Of a stretch of DNA of 6,940 bases, positions 1 through 6,723 are shown one piece after another. How positions within the stretch are numbered: the first letter of the stretch is position 1; each line of letters begins with the position of its first letter. This DNA comes from Treponema sp. (lineage in GTDB: Bacteria; Spirochaetota; Spirochaetia; Treponematales; Breznakiellaceae): contig JAITLF010000083.1 of the NCBI GenBank assembly GCA_031278025.1, positions 1-6,940 of the forward strand. The letters are read 5' to 3'. The translations under genes and the position numbers were made by a program. Under the pieces are notes generated by a model that was not told where the DNA came from, did not search any database, and worked only from the letters and a program-made list of their open reading frames with translations.

Positions 1-21
1 ACACTGCCGGGGCCTGTACCC
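1..21 (+). repeat. Array core fragment at the left end
   Basis: The core GGGGCCTGTACCC at 9-21 differs from the array core at one position, and the preceding ACACTGCC resembles the unit end at 426-433. It is a further copy of the repeat, cut off from the rest by the adapter-like stretch and by unexplained bases 22-34. Confidence 0.6.
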
Positions 22-34
22 GTTGTTCTTTTGG

Positions 35-68
35 GTGACGGGTGATCTTTCGTGTGCTCGTCAGATCT
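35..68 (+). other. Probable Illumina adapter-derived sequence
   Basis: Bases 51-68 read CGTGTGCTCGTCAGATCT, which differs at two of 18 positions from the end of the Illumina read-2 adapter, CGTGTGCTCTTCCGATCT. The preceding 16 bases (35-50) match the preceding adapter part at 10 of 16 positions, giving 26 of 34 overall without gaps. The stretch interrupts the repeat array, which is visible on both sides (1-21 and from 69). It also encodes VCSSDL, a peptide typical of adapter contamination in metagenome data. The mismatches leave some doubt. Confidence 0.65.
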
Positions 69-597
69 CAGGGGGGCGTTGCGCCAGCGAACCGAAAGCC
101 CTGTGGGGTCTGTCCCCAAGGGGGACATTGCGCCGCCGAACCGGAAACCCTGCGGGGTCTGTCTCCAAGGGGGCATTGCGCCACCGGGGCCTGTCCCCCA
201 AGGGGCGTTGCACCGCCACCGAACCGGAAACCCTGCCGGGGCCTGTCCCCAAGGGGACTTACATCGCCGAACCAGAAGCCTGCGGGGTCTGTCCCCAAGG
301 GGGCGTTACGCCACCGGCAGCCGGAGGTATCGCGGGGCCTGTCCCCAAGGGGGGCATTGCGCCGCCGAACCGGAAGTCCTGCGGGGCCTGTCCCCAGGGG
401 GGCGTTGCACCGCCGGTGGCCGGGCACGCTGCCGGGGTCTGACCCCAGGGGGACGTTGCGCCGCCAAACCCGAAACCCTGCGGGGCCTGTCCCCAGGGGG
501 GCGTTACACCGCCGAACCGGAAACTCTGTGGGGCCTGTCCCCAAGGAGACATTGCACCACCGGCAGCGTCGAGGGGCCTGTCCCCAGGGGGCGTCGC
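69..597 (+). repeat. Tandem array of about eleven G/C-rich degenerate units
   Basis: Each unit opens with the near-palindrome GGGGYCTGTCCCC and continues A or AA, then GGGGGGCRTTGCGCCGCC, then usually GAACCGGAAACCCTGC. Cores start at 105, 154, 186, 238, 284, 334, 383, 434, 482, 530 and 573, with spacings of 49, 32, 52, 46, 50, 49, 51, 48, 48 and 43 bp. Bases 69-104 are the tail of a further unit. The copy at 434-446, GGGGTCTGACCCC, is a perfect dyad. Three units (at 284, 383 and 530) carry a different tail that begins CCGG and contains GGCAGC or GGTGGC. Because most spacings are not multiples of three, the long open frames across it are not maintained coding sequence. The array may be a minisatellite or a cluster of REP-like elements; no function can be read from it. 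Confidence 0.85.
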
Positions 598-663
598 GGG
601 GGTGTCCCCCGCGGAGGGGGGCGCGCCGCAACCGTGTGCGGCGCAGGGGGGAGACTTCCCCCC
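595..663. terminator. Cluster of three perfect hairpins after the last permease gene
   Basis: Three dyads follow each other beyond the operon. On the plus strand they are: 595-613, arms CGCGGGGG/CCCCCGCG with a TGT loop; 623-644, arms GCGCCGCA/TGCGGCGC with a 6-nt loop; and 646-663, arms GGGGGGA/TCCCCCC with a GACT loop. The nearest is 7 nt from the permease stop codon. None has a following T-run, so intrinsic termination is uncertain; they may block 3' exonuclease or mark the array border. The leftmost dyad may be a decayed copy of the array core. Confidence 0.5.
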
Positions 664-670
664 TTCCCTC

Positions 671-1807
671 TTACTCTCCCCGCAAAACAATGGCCGGGTC
701 AACCTCGGTGGCGTTCCGTACCGGGATGATGCAGGCGATTCCGGTAACGATGATCGACGCCGTCACGGTGACCGGCAAAAGCAGGGGCAGAAAGGTGACG
801 GACCGGTTGAATACGCTAAAGGCTACCCCCTGGGCAAAGACAAAGCCGAAGACGGCCCCCAAAAGGCCCCCGAGACCGCCGAGGAAGATACCCTCTCCCA
901 AAAATTCCGCCACAAGGCTCGTGTTCGCCGCCCCCAGGGCCTTTCGGAGCCCTATTTCCCGCCGCCGCTCCGCCACGACCGCCATCATGGTGGTGGCTAC
1001 GCAGATCATGATGAGGAGGAGGACGATGACCGTTACCAGGTACACCAGGGCCTGCAACTTGGTGAGAACGGCCCCCTCCGATTCGGTTACCCGCTTTACC
1101 AGGCGGGGGCTTACCTCCGGAACTTCCGCGCCTATCCTCGCGGCGAGGGCCTCCAGGGCGCCGGCAGGGGCGGAGACGCTGCACTCCACCACGTCGATTG
1201 TCCCGCCTTCCCCCGTCATGCGTTCAAAATCTTCCAGGGACATGAAAATGAAGGCTTCCTCGGTACCGCCGGACTGCATGACGCCCGAAACGGTAAAGTT
1301 CCGGCTAAAGGCCTCGCCGGAGGGGCCGGTTCCGGTAAGGGTGAAGGGGCTTCCGGGCAGGAGCCGGATGGTGTCCGCCACTGCCTGGCCGATCAGGGCT
1401 TCGCCGGCGGCTTCGGGCCAGCGGCCCGAGACAAACCAGTAGGGGCTTGTTTTCCGTGCCTCCGCCAAATTTGTTCCGGCGGCCATAAACGGCTGCTCGT
1501 TGATCTTTGCCATCTGATAGCGGTAGGGGGCCGCGCCGATAAGGTCCCCCCCGGGAAGAATGGCCAGGGCGGCTTCAACCCGTTCCATGTCCATAACGGC
1601 GTCGCTCCCCGAGGGGACCATCACGAAATTTGTCCCGTAGGAGCGGAACTCCTGGCCCATCTGCCGGGGTATGTCGTAGTAAATGGTGATAAGCCCCGAA
1701 AGGATGACGGCGCCGATGGCCACCGCGAGGAGCGCCACGATCATTCGGGAACGGCGGCGGAGCAGGGAACTGACCACCATCTTTACATAAAAGCGCTGCC
1801 TGTTCAT
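671..1807 (-). CDS. ABC transporter permease, MacB/FtsX type (second)
   Basis: This 378-residue protein is a second MacB/FtsX-type permease, likely forming a heterodimer with the preceding one. It has an N-terminal helix (about 22-43), an extracytoplasmic domain (about 45-250), three C-terminal helices (about 252-277, 298-328 and 340-362), the ATPase-contact motif VAERRREIGLRKALGA at 278-293, and a typical end, VDPAIVLRGE. The ATG at 1805-1807 lies 9 nt after the stop of the first permease, with an AAGGGA site overlapping that stop. The protein looks complete. It is the last gene seen in the operon; the partner ATP-binding protein, which normally follows in this system, is absent, and three hairpins and a repeat array start within 10 nt of its stop codon. 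Without an ATPase supplied from elsewhere the two permeases could not be energised. Confidence 0.92.
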   Translation of the reverse strand: MNRQRFYVKMVVSSLLRRRSRMIVALLAVAIGAVILSGLITIYYDIPRQMGQEFRSYGTNFVMVPSGSDAVMDMERVEAALAILPGGDLIGAAPYRYQMAKINEQPFMAAGTNLAEARKTSPYWFVSGRWPEAAGEALIGQAVADTIRLLPGSPFTLTGTGPSGEAFSRNFTVSGVMQSGGTEEAFIFMSLEDFERMTGEGGTIDVVECSVSAPAGALEALAARIGAEVPEVSPRLVKRVTESEGAVLTKLQALVYLVTVIVLLLIMICVATTMMAVVAERRREIGLRKALGAANTSLVAEFLGEGIFLGGLGGLLGAVFGFVFAQGVAFSVFNRSVTFLPLLLPVTVTASIIVTGIACIIPVRNATEVDPAIVLRGE

Positions 1808-1816
1808 GTCAGTCCC

Positions 1817-3109
1817 TTACCTGCCATGCAGCACCTCCGCGGGGCGCAGGGAGAGGAGGAGCCGGATGGAGGGGATGCTTCCGGCCATGGTTACCAGAAA
1901 CACCAGCACCGCTACCAGGGGAATCACCATGGGCTTGATGTTGATGGCGGATCCGAAAACCGACTGGCCGATTATCTGGGCAAAACCCAGGCCCGCGAAG
2001 TAACCCGCCGTTCCCCCCAGAATGCCGGTGATGATAATTTCCGTGAGTACCAGGGCGGAGATGGGCGCGTCAAAGGCCCCCACCGCTTTAAGCAGCCCTA
2101 TCTCGGCGGCACGTTCCATCACGCTGGCGGTAACCAGGTTGGAGATCCCCAGGGCGGAACCGGCCAAACTTAAAACGGTTATAAGGAGCATGAGGAGCCG
2201 GGTCTTTTCCAGAATGGCTCCTTCGGATTCCGCCACCTGCCTGATGGGTTTGGAAACCGCGTCCGTTATCACCTCGTCGATCTGGTAACAGATGGCGCTT
2301 ACATAAGCGGTACAGTACCAGGTTTCCCATTCCTTGATGGAAAGGGTCCGGGGGTCCTGCGCCGCCCTGCGGGAAAGCTCGTTGTCCGGGGTGGTGAGGG
2401 CGCTCACCTCCACCCGGTTTACCAGGCCGGGCCTCTTCGCCAGGTCCTGCACACTCGCGAGGGGAAGGTAAAAGTCCCCGTCCTCATCGCCGCCCGCGCT
2501 GAAGATTCCCTCCAGGGTAAATTCCCGGCTTTCCGCCCCGGCCCGGAAAACCACGGTATCCCCCAGTTTAAGGCCGTACTTCGCCGCCGCCGCTTCTCCG
2601 GCCATGACCGCGCCGGTATCGCCGTCGGTGAGCCAGCGGCCCTGTATGTCCCACCAGCTTTTAAGATTCCGCATCCCCGTATCCAGAGTCTCCCCGGTGG
2701 GCAGTTCCAGATGATGGCTAAACCAGGTACCGACAAGTTTTACTTCGCCCGTCCCGGCGGGCGCGGAAATAAGGCGGGCCCGGGCGTTAAGGTAGGGGGT
2801 AAAATCAACTATATTAAAAGCCCAAAAAATGGTTTTTATGTTTCCCAGTTCTTCCTCTTTTAGATACTTGTCCGACACCCCGGAACCTTCGCTTACCCCG
2901 TAGAGATCGTCCAGAAGGGAAGCCCCCCGGGGAAGCACGTTGATATTGGCCCCGTAGGTTTTTAGCTCCTGGTTTACCTTGTCCCCCACGTCGAGCATCA
3001 CGTTCAGCATGGCCGTAGCCAGAGACGCGCCCAGGGCAATGGTAAAGGCTACCATCAGCATCTTTCCCCTTTGCCTGAAAAGGGCCCCCCGTACCATTCT
3101 CCAAAACAT
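1817..3109 (-). CDS. ABC transporter permease, MacB/FtsX type (first)
   Basis: This 430-residue protein has the MacB/FtsX permease layout: one N-terminal membrane helix (about 18-38), a large extracytoplasmic domain (about 40-300), and three C-terminal helices (about 304-328, 350-376 and 394-414). The motif MERAAEIGLLKAVGA at 331-345 is the cytoplasmic segment that contacts the ATPase in this family, and LRPAEVLHGR is a typical end. Two cysteines, C266 and C274, lie in the extracytoplasmic domain close together and could form a disulfide. The ATG at 3107-3109 sits 10 nt after the stop of the DUF2318 gene, and the ribosome-binding site TAAGGA includes that stop codon, so translation is probably coupled. 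By analogy to Cj1661/Cj1662 it is part of a transporter assisting the FTR1-P19 iron system. MacB-type proteins often move substrates or do mechanical work rather than import, so its exact role is open. Confidence 0.92.
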   Translation of the reverse strand: MFWRMVRGALFRQRGKMLMVAFTIALGASLATAMLNVMLDVGDKVNQELKTYGANINVLPRGASLLDDLYGVSEGSGVSDKYLKEEELGNIKTIFWAFNIVDFTPYLNARARLISAPAGTGEVKLVGTWFSHHLELPTGETLDTGMRNLKSWWDIQGRWLTDGDTGAVMAGEAAAAKYGLKLGDTVVFRAGAESREFTLEGIFSAGGDEDGDFYLPLASVQDLAKRPGLVNRVEVSALTTPDNELSRRAAQDPRTLSIKEWETWYCTAYVSAICYQIDEVITDAVSKPIRQVAESEGAILEKTRLLMLLITVLSLAGSALGISNLVTASVMERAAEIGLLKAVGAFDAPISALVLTEIIITGILGGTAGYFAGLGFAQIIGQSVFGSAINIKPMVIPLVAVLVFLVTMAGSIPSIRLLLSLRPAEVLHGR

Positions 3110-3119
3110 TGCCGTTTCC

Positions 3120-4412
3120 TTATTTAAACCTGGTTTTTTCGTTTTCCAGGTTGGCTGTTTCTATTATCATGGACCCGCTCCGCAAGTTGTATGCCAGGGG
3201 AACCGGATTGCAGCCCCCCGCAAAGCCGATGGTGGATATGTTCATCACCACATCGCAGAGCCGGCAGATAACCTCGTCTTTCCGCTCGTAGTAACCCGTG
3301 GGGCCGCAGATGTCGCAGGCGTCAAGCCCCACCCCGTAGGCAACCGCGTTTTTCTTGATAACGATAAACCGCACTTCGGTATTGTCCGAAGCGGTATACA
3401 CAAAACGGTGCAGGTGACCGTCCTCCACCTGGGTAATGGGGATGAGGATCTCCTCCCCCGCCAGGGTCATGGGTTCCGCCGGGGAAAGCACAACTCCCCG
3501 CTCAATATAACTTTTAACAAAGGTAAAGAGAAAAACCGAAAGGGCGAATCCCGCCGCGACGGTCAGGCAACAGCGCCGGTTTATCCGCCGGGAAAAACGG
3601 AACTTCCGGCGTTCCGCGGGATTGTTGCAAACCGGCAGGGCCCTGAAACTTTGAATAAAAACCGTAAGGGGCAACAAGAAGCCAAGCCCCATAAGGACAT
3701 AAAGAAAAACAAAATTGTAATTGGACGCCGCGACGATAATTCTGAAAAGCCAGCGTATCATGGGGATAATGCGCCGGGCCAGGAGGAACTGTACGATGAC
3801 GACCAGTTGATTGCAGATATTAATCAGGAGGGCCGCGGCAAGAAGCGCCCTCAAAAGCGGTTCCGGCATTGCCCTGCCGGTTTTATAGAGGGTCAGCGCG
3901 CTAAGGACGACCACCAATAATCCCGCCGCGAAACCGATAAACTTAAAGAGAAAATCGGTGGTAAATACGCTCTCCCCGGCCAGGGCAAATTCCGTGGGGT
4001 AGAGAAAAATGGTGGGCAGGGCGTAGAACAACAGGGCCGCGAGGAGCAGGGCGGCCGTATAATCGGGAATGGTCCCGGCCAGGGAAGGCCGGTTTTTCAG
4101 GAAAGGGATTTTCCGTAACGGTTTTTGTAATAATCCCCACTGAAAGAGGATATGGAGAATGCCAAATACAATAGCAAAAGATAAAATCCAGAGGTTAAAA
4201 ACACCCCGGCTGATAAGGGCGGTGGTCCGGCGGAGAACCGTAAGAACCAAAGCCGCGCCCGCGCCTGCGGCGCAACCCCAAAGGGCCCGTTTTTTTCCCT
4301 TGCGGGCCGCCTCCCCCGTGTCTTCTCCGCGATAAAGGGCGGCAAACAGCAAAGCCGCAAGTATCCCCGTTGCCAGCAAATTTTGAACTACCTGTACGAG
4401 ATATCTGAGCAT
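3120..4412 (-). CDS. Polytopic membrane protein with C-terminal DUF2318 domain
   Basis: This 430-residue inner-membrane protein has about eight hydrophobic segments between residues 6 and 299 and then a hydrophilic C-terminal domain of the DUF2318 type. The domain shows C366-D-I-C369 in DACDICGPTGYYERKDEV, C383-R-L-C386 in ICRLCDVVMN, and C401 in GFAGGCNPVPL, plus H333 and H335. Proteins of this kind sit beside FTR1 and P19 in several bacteria (Cj1660 in Campylobacter). The paired cysteines suggest metal binding or electron transfer, for example in iron reduction, but the exact reaction is not established and I infer it only from context. The ATG at 4410-4412 has an AAGGAA site close upstream. 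The gene follows P19 after a 66-nt gap containing a strong stem-loop, and its stop codon TAA overlaps the ribosome-binding site of the next gene. No truncation is visible. Confidence 0.9.
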   Translation of the reverse strand: MLRYLVQVVQNLLATGILAALLFAALYRGEDTGEAARKGKKRALWGCAAGAGAALVLTVLRRTTALISRGVFNLWILSFAIVFGILHILFQWGLLQKPLRKIPFLKNRPSLAGTIPDYTAALLLAALLFYALPTIFLYPTEFALAGESVFTTDFLFKFIGFAAGLLVVVLSALTLYKTGRAMPEPLLRALLAAALLINICNQLVVIVQFLLARRIIPMIRWLFRIIVAASNYNFVFLYVLMGLGFLLPLTVFIQSFRALPVCNNPAERRKFRFSRRINRRCCLTVAAGFALSVFLFTFVKSYIERGVVLSPAEPMTLAGEEILIPITQVEDGHLHRFVYTASDNTEVRFIVIKKNAVAYGVGLDACDICGPTGYYERKDEVICRLCDVVMNISTIGFAGGCNPVPLAYNLRSGSMIIETANLENEKTRFK

Positions 4413-4434
4413 TTCTTCCTTTCTTTAAGATTAA

Positions 4435-4463
4435 GAAGGACGGAGTGCGATACCCCGTCCTTC
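4435..4463 (-). other. Strong intercistronic stem-loop between P19 and DUF2318 genes
   Basis: The arms GAAGGACGGGG and CTCCGTCCTTC (minus strand) pair over 11 bp with one G-T wobble and a 7-nt loop. The stem is followed by TTAATCTTAAAG, only weakly T-rich, so it is likely a leaky terminator or an RNA-stabilising element at the 3' end of the P19 message rather than a full stop. The same dyad could act on the plus strand, but no gene reads that way. Confidence 0.6.
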
Positions 4464-4478
4464 AAACCTACCTTTTTT

Positions 4479-5069
4479 CTACCAGGCCGGGCCGGCGTAG
4501 TCTACCGTCCACTCCGCCACCAGGGGAGCGCCCCAGAACCTGCCGGGGACGCCGGTTTCCGAATCCACATGGAGTACATAACCCTGGGCTTCGGGGTTTT
4601 GGATGAGGAACTTTACCGTGTAGGTCCCCGCCCCGCCGCCGGGCAATTTAACGTTGGCGCCGTAGTGGGGGCCGTCGCTGGCGTTCATGGGCATAAAGGT
4701 GCCATCCGCCTTTTCCCCGGTGGACTTGGTGATCTCGTACAGGACCGTCAGGTTGGGCACGAAGTCCCCCACCCCGTAACCGAGGTCATTTTCAGCCGCG
4801 GAAATGTCCGCTTCCAGGTGCATGTCCGCCTGGGACGCCGGAAGCCCCGCGGCGGCGGGAAGCATGTCCACGGGCTGGAAGTAAACCCCCGCCACGTTGA
4901 GGGGGCCCAGCACGAAATCATCGCCCAGGGGGTATTCGATAAAACCCGCTTCCTCGCCGGGAGCCACCGTGCTTTCGGGCCGGGTTCCGGCCTGCTTGCC
5001 GCCGCCGGCAAAAGCCGCGGAAGCGCATACCGCAATCAAAAGAAGTACCATCAGATTTCTGATTTTCAT
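4479..5069 (-). CDS. P19/Tp34-family periplasmic iron-binding protein
   Basis: This 196-residue secreted protein belongs to the P19/FetP/Tp34 family, which binds iron and copper in the periplasm and works with an FTR1 permease. All metal ligands known in the family appear present: H84 and E86 in ADMHLEADI, M128 in MPMNASDGP, H135 in GPHYGANVKL, and H167 in VLHVDSETGV. Residues 1-21 are a signal peptide with a good signal-peptidase-I site (AFA before GGGK). A cysteine at residue 15 is a poor lipobox (IAVC), so a soluble periplasmic protein is more likely than a lipoprotein, although treponemal Tp34 is lipidated. The ATG at 5067-5069 is chosen because AAGGAG lies 7 nt upstream; the frame stays open to 5123, but that adds 18 charged residues ahead of the signal peptide. 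It is flanked on both sides by intergenic stem-loops, which may set its level relative to the membrane genes. Family identity is very secure. Confidence 0.95.
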   Translation of the reverse strand: MKIRNLMVLLLIAVCASAAFAGGGKQAGTRPESTVAPGEEAGFIEYPLGDDFVLGPLNVAGVYFQPVDMLPAAAGLPASQADMHLEADISAAENDLGYGVGDFVPNLTVLYEITKSTGEKADGTFMPMNASDGPHYGANVKLPGGGAGTYTVKFLIQNPEAQGYVLHVDSETGVPGRFWGAPLVAEWTVDYAGPAW

Positions 5070-5076
5070 TGTACTA

Positions 5077-5082
5077 CTCCTT
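5077..5082 (-). promoter_or_regulatory. Ribosome-binding site deciding the P19 start
   Basis: AAGGAG on the minus strand lies 7 nt before the ATG at 5067-5069. It excludes the longer reading that would begin at 5123. Confidence 0.85.
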
Positions 5083-5093
5083 ATAAATTTGTT

Positions 5094-5113
5094 CTCATGG
5101 TCCAGGACCTGAG
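5094..5113 (-). other. Stem-loop between FTR1 and P19 genes
   Basis: On the minus strand the arms CTCAGGTC and GACCATGAG pair as an 8-bp stem with one bulged A and a CTG loop. It lies 11 nt upstream of the P19 ribosome-binding site. There is no following T-run, so it is not a standard terminator. It may protect the 5' end of a processed P19 message. Confidence 0.45.
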
Positions 5114-5164
5114 TTAATACCACATATAAAACCGCCCCCGTAACGCCCCCGGAGGCTAACGCCT

Positions 5165-6703
5165 TTACGCCGCTTTTGCCGCCGCCGCGTCCTTCGCGTT
5201 TTTCGCCCGCCGCAGCTGGATAACGAAGGTGGCGACGGTAATCACCAGCAGCACAAACTGGGGAATAAGGGTTTCCAGGGTGGGATATATCCCCAGAATA
5301 TCCACCGAAGCAACCCCCGAAACCGGAGTAACCGGGATAACGTTCCCCTCCTGGAGTTCCTTGACGCCGTTGCCCACAAAGGTAATGGACATGACAAAGA
5401 GCAGGATACTCGTTCCCAGGAAGAAGGGCTTTAGGGGAAGGCGGATGCTTAAAACCCGGATCAATATATAGATGATAACCAGCGCCACCAGGCCGATGCC
5501 GAGCCCCAGCCAGATCATGTTGATATAAGATTCGGTGCTGGCCAGGAGCGCCTGATAAAAGAGGATCGTTTCGGCCCCCTCCCGGAACACCGCGAGGAAG
5601 GCGGCAAAGGCCAGGGAAAACATACTCCCCCGGCTAATCGACGATTGTACCTTGCCTTCGATATAACCGGCCCAGGCTTCCGCCTCGGCCTTGGAAACCA
5701 TCCAGTTACTCACGTAGAACAGCACGACTACCGCCAGCAGCATGGTGGCCCCTTCGATAATTTCCTGGTTCTGCCCCCCGGCGACGCTGGTGATCCGGTT
5801 CAGTATCCAGGCCATGATGACGCTTACCCCCAGGGCGATGAGGGAACCCCAATACACCGGGCGGACGCCTTTTTTGTTGCCACTTTTAAGGAGGTAGGCG
5901 ATGATCGCCCCTACGATAATGATGGCCTCGAAGCCTTCCCGGACTATGATGAGGAGGGATTCGAGGAAAACCACGACGGCGTTCTCCTCCCTGCCGTCAA
6001 GCAGGACGGCATCCTCCTGCAGCCAGGTTGCCAGGGTATCCAGGGCCGCCTTGACTTCCTCCCGGGACTTCTGTTCATTTATGGCCCTTTTTATGGCGCT
6101 GAACTGGTATTCCACCTGGGCCGCCCGGGCGCCGGAAATCCGGCTCAGGGTGACTCTTTCGAACCCGACTTTTTCGTAGAACTGGAAATAGGCCACATCC
6201 ACCTGATCCTTCGCGCCCTGCGGATCCCCCGAAACATAGAGGGTGTTGGCCTTGTCCAGAACCGCGGCCATCTCGCCGGCGGTTTTTGCCCAGTTCCGCG
6301 TTGCCGCGACCGGTTCCTCTTTCCCGTCAAGCCGCCGCGCGGTTACCGAGAGCAGGTGGTTAAGCTGGTTAAAGTCCTCCCGCATCTCCTGCTGGGACTT
6401 ACCGGCCCCCAGGGAAGTTTTGACATAGTCAAACCACTCGTCTATGTTTCCCGCCCGCGCGTCGGAAATAAGGGTCCGGACATTCCGCTCAAAATCCCCC
6501 CGGTAGTGTTCGGCGTATGCCCTGTCTACCAGCGCCCGGGCTCCCTCGATATCCCCGGCCACAAAGCGGTAGTACGCCTCGCTCAGGACAAGGCGCATTT
6601 CCCGTTCCGCCCCTTCCCAGTACCCGGCGTCGGCAAAAACCGGGGAAAATACCAGGGAGGCAAGGACAAAAATCAAAACGGACCGTACCGGTTTTTTACG
6701 CAA
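5165..6703 (-). CDS. FTR1-family iron permease with duplicated periplasmic domain
   Basis: This 512-residue protein is an inner-membrane high-affinity iron permease of the FTR1/EfeU/FetM family, which takes Fe(III) from a periplasmic binding partner. Two REXXE iron-binding motifs are visible inside membrane helices, REGFE at residues 255-259 and REGAE at 374-378. About seven hydrophobic segments cover residues 247-496. Residues 1-24 form a signal peptide with an AxA-like end (PVFA, then DAGYW). Between signal peptide and membrane part lie two related repeats of about 95 residues (about 37-130 and 146-240), both ending LDG(K/R)EE. The start chosen is TTG at 6701-6703 because AAGGAG lies 7 nt upstream and a clean signal peptide follows. 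The GTG at 6749-6751 is rejected: it overlaps the -10 region and has no such site. It is the first gene of the operon, 95 nt before the P19 gene. The FTR1 assignment is firm; metal specificity is inferred. Confidence 0.95.
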   Translation of the reverse strand: MRKKPVRSVLIFVLASLVFSPVFADAGYWEGAEREMRLVLSEAYYRFVAGDIEGARALVDRAYAEHYRGDFERNVRTLISDARAGNIDEWFDYVKTSLGAGKSQQEMREDFNQLNHLLSVTARRLDGKEEPVAATRNWAKTAGEMAAVLDKANTLYVSGDPQGAKDQVDVAYFQFYEKVGFERVTLSRISGARAAQVEYQFSAIKRAINEQKSREEVKAALDTLATWLQEDAVLLDGREENAVVVFLESLLIIVREGFEAIIIVGAIIAYLLKSGNKKGVRPVYWGSLIALGVSVIMAWILNRITSVAGGQNQEIIEGATMLLAVVVLFYVSNWMVSKAEAEAWAGYIEGKVQSSISRGSMFSLAFAAFLAVFREGAETILFYQALLASTESYINMIWLGLGIGLVALVIIYILIRVLSIRLPLKPFFLGTSILLFVMSITFVGNGVKELQEGNVIPVTPVSGVASVDILGIYPTLETLIPQFVLLVITVATFVIQLRRAKNAKDAAAAKAA

Positions 6704-6710
6704 TTTCAGT

Positions 6711-6716
6711 CTCCTT
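6711..6716 (-). promoter_or_regulatory. Ribosome-binding site deciding the TTG start of the FTR1 gene
   Basis: AAGGAG on the minus strand lies 7 nt before the TTG at 6701-6703. No ATG or GTG in frame has a comparable site, so this element fixes the start. Confidence 0.85.
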
Positions 6717-6723
6717 GTTAGGT

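Noticed and set aside
69..597. CRISPR array
   Set aside because: The sequences between cores are themselves repeated and the spacing varies from 32 to 52 bp. No cas gene is present.
68..631. Minus-strand frame of 187 codons through the array
   Set aside because: It shows the same frame drift, has no signal peptide or known domain, and is a product of base composition.
52..729. Long plus-strand frames through the array that read as repeat proteins rich in CPQGG or GLSPRG
   Set aside because: Unit spacings are mostly not multiples of three, so the repeat falls in different frames along the array. All frames are open because of very high G/C content, and one starts within the adapter-like sequence.
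602..2173. Plus-strand frame of 523 codons
   Set aside because: It lies antisense to the two permease genes, which have clear family motifs; a G/C-rich shadow frame.
2979..3920. Plus-strand frame of 313 codons
   Set aside because: Antisense to the DUF2318 gene and the start of the first permease gene; no recognisable domain.
5022..5030. Lipoprotein signal in the P19 protein (cysteine at residue 15)
   Set aside because: The context IAVC has valine before the cysteine, which is unusual for a lipobox, while AFA before GGGK is a good signal-peptidase-I site. Some doubt remains because treponemal Tp34 is a lipoprotein.
5645..6721. Plus-strand frame of 358 codons
   Set aside because: Antisense to the FTR1 gene, whose REXXE motifs and signal peptide are unmistakable.
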